A DNA stretch of 64,000 nucleotides from Longimycelium tulufanense (GTDB taxonomy: Bacteria > Actinomycetota > Actinomycetes > Mycobacteriales > Pseudonocardiaceae). The stretch spans positions 291,275 to 355,274 of the forward strand of contig NZ_BMMK01000002.1 of the NCBI RefSeq assembly GCF_014645795.1, in the 5' to 3' direction. This document shows positions 56,684-64,000 of the stretch, one piece after another (the stretch's first letter is position 1; each line of letters starts with the position of its first letter). The notes under the pieces were generated by a model, which was given only the letters and a program-made list of their open reading frames with translations, was not told the DNA's origin and made no database searches. The translations under genes and the position numbers were made by a program.

Positions 56684-57081
56684 TCGCGCTCGTTGGACTG
56701 CTGCGGCAGTACGCGGCCGAGATTGACGCCGACTTCTTGGCGATATATGGGCTCGATCTTCGTGCCCTCGGCACGGCCGCGCTGCCCTGGGGACGGTTCA
56801 ACGCGCTTCTTCACAGGCTCCCCTACGACTCTCACTTAATGCGTGCCGTGCGGGGTGAACAGGAGCCCACCTGGACCCTGGACATGCACCTGATGGCGAC
56901 CCTCATCGAAGCCGCACAGGTCACAAACTATCTCCTCGGGTCGCTCCTGCAAGCCAACGGCGCGAAGCGCAACCCAGTTTCCAAACCCACGCCCATCAAG
57001 CGTCCAGGCGTCGCCGACCAGCGGCAGGGCAAGGGCCTTGCATCGCTTATCGGAAAGCTCAGCGGGAGGCGAGATGGCTAG
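56680..57081 (+). CDS. Tail assembly chaperone, T part (expressed as GT fusion)
   Basis: 133 codons open in the -1 frame, from IALVGLLRQYAAEIDADF to LASLIGKLSGRRDG. It starts at an overlapping ATG, but expression is expected by frameshift from the G gene, giving a fusion of about 237 aa. It overlaps the tape measure start by 8 bases. Confidence 0.82.
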   Translation: MIALVGLLRQYAAEIDADFLAIYGLDLRALGTAALPWGRFNALLHRLPYDSHLMRAVRGEQEPTWTLDMHLMATLIEAAQVTNYLLGSLLQANGAKRNPVSKPTPIKRPGVADQRQGKGLASLIGKLSGRRDG

Positions 57082-60007
57082 TCGTGGCTACAAGCTCGCC
57101 ACCGGTTTCGTGGAAATCAAGCTCGGCGACGAGACAATTTTTGTTCGAGCAACCCAACAAGCGGTCCGCCGTGTCGCGGCGGACGCGGAGAGGGTTCTCT
57201 CGTCCCGGCTTTCCCGGGCACTGAACACTGTGTCCACCACCATCACGAACCTTGGTGTTCAGGCGTCCCTGTACCTCGCTCCCCTCTCCCTGGCGGTGGG
57301 TGATCTGGCACGCAAGGGGTGGGACATCGCCAAGTCCGTGGACCAGGCCGTCAACATGTACCAGCAATTCGGCCTGTCCGCCCAGGAAGCGAATGCGTTC
57401 GTGCGGCGTCTCTACCAGGACGCCAACGCTTGGGGTGTCGAATACAACAGCGTACTCACCACGAGTATGCGCCTCATGGGCATCTTTTCCGGCGACGCAC
57501 AGCGTGTCGCGGAAGTAATGGGTGCTCTGGCCAACCTCACGGGCAAGTATCACCTCAACCAAGACCAGGCAAACCGCGTCTTCGTCGCCTTCGTCCAAAT
57601 GTGGCAGAAGGGCAAGGTCGGCGCGGAAGAGATGACCCAACAAATGGGCGAGGTCATTCCCGCATGGGAGATTCTGGGCAAGGCTACAGGCAAGACGGTC
57701 CAAGACCTCCAGAATCTTTCCCAGAAGGGACAGCTTCTCTCCCAGGATGTCCTACCGAAGCTGGTCAACTACCTGAACACCGACCCCGACTTCGCCGGAC
57801 GCGCGATCGCGAACGCCAACACCCTGCAAGGCCAGCTCAACATCCTCCACAACCAGATGAACATGGTATTCGGAGGGGCGTTCCTGGCGAACAATGAGAA
57901 GCTACTGGGGGCATTCAAAAACCTCAACACAGCACTACTCAACCTGAGCAACAGCGGGGCCATTGAGCGGTTCCTGACGCCCCTGATCGATGGCTTCGCA
58001 CGACTCCTCAACTGGATCTCACAACTGAGCCCGACCACGCAGATGTGGATTGCGAAGGCGCTCCTCATCGGGGCGGTCCTGGGTCCCATCCTCCTTGTCA
58101 TCGGCAAACTCATCGGACTCTTCGGCCAAGTGTCGGAGAAACTGGGTAAGGCTGGGGCCGCACTCAAGTCCTGGGCGTTCAACACCGATCGGGGGGTCAG
58201 GAGTTCCGTACGGTTCGGCCGCGCCGTCGACAGCACTTTTCGGGCAGTCAATAGCGCCGGTCAGGCGTTGATTCATCCGATCACCAGTGTCCGCCTGGGT
58301 CTGCTGCGGCTTGGTAGCGGTTTCCGCACGGCACAGACGACCGCATACGTGTTCGCCTCCAACGCGCTCGACAAGGTGCGATCCGGGGTTTCTTCCGCCG
58401 TCTCCGCTCTGGGGACCCTCAAGACTGCGGTCGGGGTGGGGGCCATCTCCGCCTGGGATGCGCTGCGCTCTGGCGTCATCCGCGCTGGGGACGCGCTCCG
58501 CCACTTTGGCACCTGGGCTGGCGTCACCGCCCTTGGTGCTCTGGAGCGCCTGAAGAGTGCGGCACATTCCACTCAAGTCGCGCTCGCTAACGGCCTTTCT
58601 CGGGCCTGTGACCTCGCTGCCCGCGGAGTCAAGCGGCTGGGGTCGGCAGCGGGCAGCGTGGCCCAACGCGGGTTCGGGGCAATGAAGATCGGCGTGCTGG
58701 GCCTCTTTGGTGTTCTCGGAACTGTCCTGCTGCAAAACGACGCCTTTCGGGCGTCGGTTGAGAATCTGGCAACCGCCATCGCTACCGCTCTAGGCGGCCC
58801 CCTGGCAGATGTGATCAATACGCTGACGACAGCGCTTCAGCCCGTTCTTCCGATCATCGCTGGGCTGCTTGCTCAGGTCGCAGCCCAATTCGTTTCCTTG
58901 ATCGAAAAGTTGACACCGGTCCTGGTTCCAGCTCTTCAGCAGCTCGCAACCATCCTGTCGGGCAGCCTGGCCTTCATCCTGCCGTTGATCGCGAATGCAC
59001 TCGTGGCCCTGCTTGGCGCGCTCGGTCCGGTCATTCCGGTAGTTGCGTCGCTGGCGGCCACATTGTTGGGCGCATTGCTACCGCCGTTAAGCACACTGTT
59101 CAGCACCTTGTCGGCCTCCCTGGGTCCCGTTCTGCCGATTATCACGAGCGCCATTCAACAGCTCTTTGGCGCTTTTGTTGAAATCGTGCCGATCGTGGTG
59201 CAATTCGGAGTCCAACTGCTCCAAATCCTGATCCCACCTGCGGTACAGATCATTGGGATTTTTGGCCAGGTGCTGAGCGCCCTGCGACCCCTGATGCCGC
59301 CTTTCACACAGATCATCTCGCTTGTGGTGCAGCTCGCAGCGCAATTCATCGGGGCATTACTTCCAGCGGTGACGCCGATCATTGGCGTCATGCTGAACCT
59401 GCTGTCGTCGGTGCTGCGCCCACTCATGCCCGTGATCACTAAATTGGCGGAATTGCTGGCTGGCGCGCTGGCCGTGGCTTTTCGTGTTCTGCAACCCGTG
59501 GTTGAAACCATCGCGGGTGCTTTTCGCAGGATCGTCGATGTAGTGCAGTCCGTCATTGGCACAATCGGCCGGTTGGTCGACAAAGTACGGGGTGCGGCGG
59601 GTGCCGTCAAGAATTTCCTCGGCGGATTGAACCCGTTTGCGGCTCCGATGACAGCGGAGTTTTCACTACTGCCGTCCTCGGCGGGGTCGATGATGCTCTT
59701 TACGGCTCCCGCGCCGATGGCACTCGCGTCACCAGCGTCGGCGATCAGCGAGTTGAGCGCGCCCGTGGGTATGGCGTCCGGGTCTTTGTCATCGTTGGAG
59801 CGGTCCGTCAGTGACTTGCAGGGGAGCATGGCGGAGTTTGGGCGCAGCCTGCGCCAGCAGCTTCGTGTCCCCGCGTTCGAGGAGGATGACCGGGGTTCCC
59901 GTCCGAGCCCTGCGGCTCCTCAGATCACGGTCAATGCCCAAACCAACGCGAACCCCTACGAGATCGGGCGTGAGATCGCGTGGCAGCTCAAGACCTCCGG
60001 ACGGTGA
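57074..60007 (+). CDS. Tape measure protein
   Basis: 977 aa from the ATG at 57074. The N-terminal part has LARKGWDIAKSVDQAVNMYQQFGLS and the conserved QMGEVIPAWEILGKATGKTVQDLQNLSQKGQLL. A central hydrophobic region (about 550-830) contains repeated helices of the pattern (P-I-I..LL..L...L..L.P). Its length would give a tail of about 145 nm by the usual rule of 1.5 angstrom per residue. Confidence 0.93.
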   Translation: MASRGYKLATGFVEIKLGDETIFVRATQQAVRRVAADAERVLSSRLSRALNTVSTTITNLGVQASLYLAPLSLAVGDLARKGWDIAKSVDQAVNMYQQFGLSAQEANAFVRRLYQDANAWGVEYNSVLTTSMRLMGIFSGDAQRVAEVMGALANLTGKYHLNQDQANRVFVAFVQMWQKGKVGAEEMTQQMGEVIPAWEILGKATGKTVQDLQNLSQKGQLLSQDVLPKLVNYLNTDPDFAGRAIANANTLQGQLNILHNQMNMVFGGAFLANNEKLLGAFKNLNTALLNLSNSGAIERFLTPLIDGFARLLNWISQLSPTTQMWIAKALLIGAVLGPILLVIGKLIGLFGQVSEKLGKAGAALKSWAFNTDRGVRSSVRFGRAVDSTFRAVNSAGQALIHPITSVRLGLLRLGSGFRTAQTTAYVFASNALDKVRSGVSSAVSALGTLKTAVGVGAISAWDALRSGVIRAGDALRHFGTWAGVTALGALERLKSAAHSTQVALANGLSRACDLAARGVKRLGSAAGSVAQRGFGAMKIGVLGLFGVLGTVLLQNDAFRASVENLATAIATALGGPLADVINTLTTALQPVLPIIAGLLAQVAAQFVSLIEKLTPVLVPALQQLATILSGSLAFILPLIANALVALLGALGPVIPVVASLAATLLGALLPPLSTLFSTLSASLGPVLPIITSAIQQLFGAFVEIVPIVVQFGVQLLQILIPPAVQIIGIFGQVLSALRPLMPPFTQIISLVVQLAAQFIGALLPAVTPIIGVMLNLLSSVLRPLMPVITKLAELLAGALAVAFRVLQPVVETIAGAFRRIVDVVQSVIGTIGRLVDKVRGAAGAVKNFLGGLNPFAAPMTAEFSLLPSSAGSMMLFTAPAPMALASPASAISELSAPVGMASGSLSSLERSVSDLQGSMAEFGRSLRQQLRVPAFEEDDRGSRPSPAAPQITVNAQTNANPYEIGREIAWQLKTSGR

Positions 60008-60010
60008 GTC

Positions 60011-60967
60011 ATGACTCATTTCCACAGCGAGGAGTTCGTTCCTGAGTGGGGAATCTACTGGCGGTCGACCCGGATCAACACGGAAATGCCGTGCATCCTT
60101 CAGGAGGTTGAGGGGCTGCTAGACAGTCCCGAGGTCCGTACCGGGGATCTCACCCTGCTCCAGCGGGACGGGCAGATCCCCGGCACGGACTACCTGGGCG
60201 CTCGATCCATCACGGTCACCGCTCAGATTTTCGACGCCGATCGGGCCGCCTTCGCCCGGCACATATCTCAGATAGTCGGTGACCTTGCCTCCGGAGGCAG
60301 GGAGGAGCCGTTACAGATCAAGATTCCGGGGGTCGGTGATGGCGACTGGTGTGTCGTCCATGCTCGGGTCCGCAAGCGTGCACTCACGCTCGATCAGGAC
60401 TACTACGGCGGCTGCGCGACGCTCACCGTCGAGTTTGGTGCCACCGATCCCCGGATCTACAGCGTCCGACAACTCTCGGTGGACACCACCCCACCCTCCA
60501 GGCCCGGAGCCGGCTTCGCCTTCCCCCTGACGTTCGACGTGAGTTTTGACCGCCCCGGCGGTGTCCTCACCCGGTCCCCCAACACGCCCTCACTGCCCAG
60601 CACACGGACCGCCATCGCCCGCAACAACGGGCGTACAGCAACCCCACCGGAGTTGCGAATCTATGGCCCCTGTAAGGGCATCACGATCGCGCACCGCGAA
60701 CAGCGACGCAGCATCGCCTTCGCGCCCGAGTTCGCGATCGAGGCCGGCGCGCACGTCCTGTTGGATGCCAAGAACCGAAAGATCGTCATGCGGTCCAGCG
60801 AGAGCGACCCCGGGCGCACGGCCTATCCCTACCTCGCTCCCGGCAGCCAATTCTTTGACCTCCAGCCGGGAGACAACTCGCTGTCCATCACCGCGATTGA
60901 CACCGCACCCCCTGATCAGGAGCGCCGGTACTCCATGAACATCCGGTGGCATGACGCTTGGGTTTAG
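60011..60967 (+). CDS. Distal tail protein (Dit-like minor tail protein)
   Basis: 318 aa. The N-terminal part (GLLDSPEVRTGDLTLLQRDGQIPGTDYLGARSITVTAQIF) is Dit-like, followed by a beta-rich C-terminus (ELRIYGPCKGITIAHREQRRSI, NSLSITAIDTAPP). It joins the tail tube to the baseplate. Starts 3 bases after the tape measure stop. Confidence 0.85.
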   Translation: MTHFHSEEFVPEWGIYWRSTRINTEMPCILQEVEGLLDSPEVRTGDLTLLQRDGQIPGTDYLGARSITVTAQIFDADRAAFARHISQIVGDLASGGREEPLQIKIPGVGDGDWCVVHARVRKRALTLDQDYYGGCATLTVEFGATDPRIYSVRQLSVDTTPPSRPGAGFAFPLTFDVSFDRPGGVLTRSPNTPSLPSTRTAIARNNGRTATPPELRIYGPCKGITIAHREQRRSIAFAPEFAIEAGAHVLLDAKNRKIVMRSSESDPGRTAYPYLAPGSQFFDLQPGDNSLSITAIDTAPPDQERRYSMNIRWHDAWV

Positions 60968-60978
60968 GAGCAAAACAC

Positions 60979-62028
60979 ATGCCCCTCAAGGGAAAGATTT
61001 ACTTCGCACAGAACGACCGCTACCCCGCCCAGGAGTTCCGCACACACCAGGTTGCCTCCACCGGGGTGCGGCACCCCGGTGTGGTGAGCGTCCTGGGCGG
61101 TGAGCTTCTGGTGAGCGTCAAGTCCGCCATGACGCTTCGGGTCGCCGCCGGCACCGCGTGGGTACCGCAGGGAGACCCACAGATCCCCGTCCAGTCGGAC
61201 ATGTACTTCATCGACATGCCCGAGGACGAGGTGACCATCGACCAGGGCGCGGTCACAGGCGATCGGATTGACCTCGTTCTTCTCAAGGTCGTTGACACCG
61301 AAACTGACTGGTATTGCTACGTCGACAAGCGCACCGGCACGCCTGCCACGTCAGGCCAGCCCAGTCCCCCCACACTGCGCCCAGGTGAGCTACTGCTCGC
61401 CGAGGTGCGGGTAAAGGCGGGCACGAAGAGCCTGACCGCTGAAGACATCGACAACAACGCGCGCACCCGCCGCAACCAGGTGGGGCGCGCGACTCCGATA
61501 CCCCATCAGCTCGCCCCACACCTGGACGCCAAGCGCCTTGTGGGCAGTGTCCGTGACGAACTGGTCATGGACACCACCAACAAGTACCTCCGCCGCTGGG
61601 ACGGCTCCGCCTGGCTCCCTCTCAGCGGGGGCGTCCAGGTGCTCCGTGACTACGCCTTGACCACCCCATCCTTGACGGAGACGAACGTCTTCCACCGGTA
61701 CCGCATTCCCGCCGCGCCGCATGATCGCTCGGGTTTCCTCACGGTTGAAATCAGCTATTGGAGCACCGCAGAACACGCCGCCAGCTACAACGTGCACGCA
61801 CTCATCGACGGCAAGAAATCGCTCCTGGCCTGGCAGTGGTGGGGCAACGCGCCCGGCGTGGCCATCACGATCCCTGCGGAACTGGAGATCCCCGCCCGCC
61901 GGGAAGCACTCATCGAATACGAACTCGCGCCGACCTGGCCCAACGGCAGCGCACGGGGAGTTGACGTCCGAAGCCTCTGGTACTTCTTCCCCGGTGCACC
62001 CCAGCGGCTCACCGCCCTTCCGGCCTAG
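60979..62028 (+). CDS. Minor tail/baseplate protein
   Basis: 349 aa from the ATG at 60979 with TAGGAG upstream. The N-terminal 165 residues (MTLRVAAGTAWVPQG, DRIDLVLLKVVDTETDWYCYVDKRTG) resemble phage baseplate or receptor-binding domains. The C-terminal half is beta-rich (TNVFHRYRIPAAP, VDVRSLWYFFPG), possibly binding the host surface. Its exact function is unknown. Confidence 0.7.
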   Translation: MPLKGKIYFAQNDRYPAQEFRTHQVASTGVRHPGVVSVLGGELLVSVKSAMTLRVAAGTAWVPQGDPQIPVQSDMYFIDMPEDEVTIDQGAVTGDRIDLVLLKVVDTETDWYCYVDKRTGTPATSGQPSPPTLRPGELLLAEVRVKAGTKSLTAEDIDNNARTRRNQVGRATPIPHQLAPHLDAKRLVGSVRDELVMDTTNKYLRRWDGSAWLPLSGGVQVLRDYALTTPSLTETNVFHRYRIPAAPHDRSGFLTVEISYWSTAEHAASYNVHALIDGKKSLLAWQWWGNAPGVAITIPAELEIPARREALIEYELAPTWPNGSARGVDVRSLWYFFPGAPQRLTALPA

Positions 62029-62037
62029 GAGAAGCAC

Positions 62038-63540
62038 ATGGACACGCAGTATCGCGTGGTCTGGGGCGATCTCCGCGACGAGGTAGCCATCGCGGAGTTG
62101 GAGTGCAGCTCCCTCAAATACTCCCACGTCCTCAAGGCACCAGGGAACGCATCGTTGACCGCACGCCTCGAACAACCGAGCTGGGACGAGGATGTCAACC
62201 TCCACACGCGACTCATCCCACGCCGCACGTTCGTCGCCGTGGAGAAGAATGGCTACATTGACTGGGTAGGCATCCTCACCACCTGGTCCGCCGATCTGGA
62301 GAACGCGACCATCCAACTCGACTGCCAGGGCATCTGGGAGTACGCCCGACACCTGCCCTTCCCTGGCGGCCAGTATGACCAGCGCGGGCAGGGTGACATC
62401 GTCAAGTCCCTCATCGACGTCACCCAGAACACATACGGCGCCCCCGTCGTCGACACATCCCGCATCCCCACGAACCGAGGCCCGTGGCGGGACCGCAGCA
62501 CCTACCACGGCTACGAGTACAAGAGCTTCGGTGAACTCGTCGAACAGCTTTCCAACGTCATCAACGGCTTCGACTTCCGCATCCAGTCGGAATGGATCTA
62601 CGACCCGGCCACAGGGGTGTACAAGCTCCGTAACTACTTCGAGTACCTGTACCCCCTTATCGGCCGACTCACGGACTTCGTCTGGCGACACGGCGACAAC
62701 TGCGAGGTCACAACCGTCAAAGCTGATGGCACGGGCATCGCCACACGCGCCATCACCACCGGGGCGGGCGAAGCAGAAGAGATGCTGACCTCCCACCGGT
62801 TTGTGGACCGGTGGACCTACAACCCCGCCACGCACACCCGCACCCAGGGATCAGACGGTACGCCGGACCTGGAAGACAGGATCGGAGGATTCTTGCCGTA
62901 CGTCCGCGTCGAGTCCTACTCGGACGTGTCCATTCAGTCCACTCTGGATGACAAGGCACAAACCCTTGCCGAACAAGGGCAGTCTCCTGTGATCCTGCCT
63001 GAGCTGATCATCCACCCACAGCAAGGGGACCTGACCTACGGGGACTTCCAGGTCGGCGACATTGTGCAAGTCGAGGTCAGTCACGGGATTCTCCAGCTAC
63101 GTGGCCGCTACAAGGTCGTCCAGGTCGATGTGGAATTCCAGGACACGTGGGGCGCTGAGCGACTATCCATCACGGTCGCCCCGCTCAGTTCCTTCCCGTC
63201 CCCACCATCAGCCGTCACCTCTCTCGCCGTCTCCGGGTACCGAAGAAGGTCTGACGGCACGTTTGACGTGGATCTCCGGTGGCACCCGTCCTATGACGCC
63301 CTGGATGACTCCACCGTGCGCTACGAGGTCTGGGGGACCCAGCACAAGGGAGCGTTTCCTCTGAATGCCAAACGGCTCGACGCGGCTCAAGGAAATCCCG
63401 GCATCCGAGACACGACATACACCGTGACCGGATTACCTGGGGGAACATGGGCATTCTTCGTCTATGCGGTCCACGGCGAGAGCGGAGGCACCATGCACAC
63501 CTGCTACGAAGCCAACCTCGCGGAGGCCACCCTTGTCTGA
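62038..63540 (+). CDS. Minor tail protein (tail-associated, Tal-like) with FN3 end
   Basis: 500 aa. The N-terminal part (LKAPGNASLTARLEQPSWDEDVNLHTRLIPRRTF, VGILTTWSADLENATIQLDCQGIWEY) is typical of the second minor tail protein of L5-like and related siphophages. A fibronectin-like C-terminus (AVTSLAVSGYRRRSDGTFDVDLRWHPS) follows. Part of the baseplate. Confidence 0.82.
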   Translation: MDTQYRVVWGDLRDEVAIAELECSSLKYSHVLKAPGNASLTARLEQPSWDEDVNLHTRLIPRRTFVAVEKNGYIDWVGILTTWSADLENATIQLDCQGIWEYARHLPFPGGQYDQRGQGDIVKSLIDVTQNTYGAPVVDTSRIPTNRGPWRDRSTYHGYEYKSFGELVEQLSNVINGFDFRIQSEWIYDPATGVYKLRNYFEYLYPLIGRLTDFVWRHGDNCEVTTVKADGTGIATRAITTGAGEAEEMLTSHRFVDRWTYNPATHTRTQGSDGTPDLEDRIGGFLPYVRVESYSDVSIQSTLDDKAQTLAEQGQSPVILPELIIHPQQGDLTYGDFQVGDIVQVEVSHGILQLRGRYKVVQVDVEFQDTWGAERLSITVAPLSSFPSPPSAVTSLAVSGYRRRSDGTFDVDLRWHPSYDALDDSTVRYEVWGTQHKGAFPLNAKRLDAAQGNPGIRDTTYTVTGLPGGTWAFFVYAVHGESGGTMHTCYEANLAEATLV

Positions 63541-64000
63541 CTGGCGGCCACCAACACTGGCCGGCGAACTCATCGACATCAAGCGTCGACTGGCAGCCCT
63601 GGCGAGAAGTCCACGCAAGGGTGCCCGTGCGGAGCCATTCAGCCCCGCCTGGACGGGCGTGGAAGGCATGGTCCCCTTCAACCCCCAAGCCGCACGCACA
63701 GGCCCAGACCCGATGTGGGTCCGGCACATCGCCACTGACCTCACCGGGCTGAACAAGCCCGTTCTGGTCGTGGACCTGCCGATGTACTTTCATCCCAGCC
63801 TCACAGAGACGGGGTTCACGGCCGCTGTCCGTCTCCGCTTCGGGGACCAGCTCACCAACCCAGCACGGATGACAGCCCGGGACTTCAGCTCCCCCTGGTC
63901 CAACACCAATCCCCGTGTGCTGCGCTTCGCATGGGTACACGGCGCCCCTGTGGGCTGGGACGCCTCGGACTCGCTCCGACACATGGACATCGAAGTCGAC
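63533..64000 (+). CDS. Minor tail protein, partial (continues beyond the window)
   Basis: 156 codons open to the right edge, from a TTG at 63533 that overlaps the preceding gene, with GGAGG upstream. Begins SDWRPPTLAGELIDIKRRLAALARSPRK and later has KPVLVVDLPMYFHPSLTETGFTAAVRLRFG. No stop is seen. A baseplate or tail fibre component by position. Confidence 0.75.
   Translation, partial: MSDWRPPTLAGELIDIKRRLAALARSPRKGARAEPFSPAWTGVEGMVPFNPQAARTGPDPMWVRHIATDLTGLNKPVLVVDLPMYFHPSLTETGFTAAVRLRFGDQLTNPARMTARDFSSPWSNTNPRVLRFAWVHGAPVGWDASDSLRHMDIEVD

Overview
The window is high-GC actinobacterial DNA and holds two different things. Positions 1 to about 21,116 are host chromosome. From about 21,117 to the right edge (64,000) it is most of a temperate phage genome of the mycobacteriophage L5/Bxb1 (cluster A) plan, integrated in the host and continuing beyond the window. 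The host part resembles the Mycobacterium tuberculosis Rv2855-Rv2880c neighbourhood: mycothione reductase, methionine aminopeptidase, penicillin-binding lipoprotein, DUF4081/GNAT acetyltransferase, ispG, rip1, dxr, a DUF2631 protein and rlmN. Mycothiol metabolism and this order suggest a mycolata-related actinomycete, probably of the Pseudonocardiaceae. Genus cannot be read from the sequence alone.

Host layout: mtr (307-1692); a four-helix membrane protein; an MFS exporter divergent from a FadR-type GntR regulator with a 17-bp palindrome between them; cobQ; an alpha/beta hydrolase; map; a penicillin-binding lipoprotein; a decayed saccharopine-dehydrogenase-like fragment; the GNAT/ispG/rip1/dxr block; a GlsB-type membrane protein; a polyamine-type ABC transporter operon (potA-potD-potB-potC, transcribed leftward); a DUF2631 membrane protein; and the truncated 3' part of the host rlmN.

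The prophage begins inside rlmN. The displaced host C-terminal half (20553-21116) is followed at once by a complete, compositionally different rlmN (21178-22284) that probably restores the function. Next comes a cargo block not expected in an L5-type phage: a UDP-galactopyranose mutase gene and a complete lasso-peptide cluster (precursor, cyclase, RRE protein B1, protease B2). The lasso genes are preceded by a string of coupled small ORFs and face a divergent XRE/DUF5753 plus DUF397 pair. Then comes the leftward early arm: a glutaredoxin-like protein, DNA polymerase I, a zinc-ribbon protein, a phosphoesterase, a primase in two overlapping frames, a resolvase-like nuclease, a DnaB-like helicase, a Cas4/RecB-like nuclease, an L5-type immunity repressor, and a set of accessory genes including ardA. 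Copies of a 13-bp motif (consensus GTNNCATGTCWAG) overlap the -35 hexamers of leftward promoters, as stoperators do in L5/Bxb1 immunity.

An HNH gene, a structured noncoding stretch and a tRNA-Trp precede the rightward late arm: endolysin, terminase, portal, MuF, scaffold, capsid, connectors, two paralogous tail-tube proteins, frameshifted tail assembly chaperones, tape measure and baseplate genes up to the right edge. No integrase, holin or right attachment site is seen; in L5 gene order they would lie just beyond 64,000. The most notable observation is a full lasso-peptide biosynthetic locus carried as cargo by an L5-type prophage.
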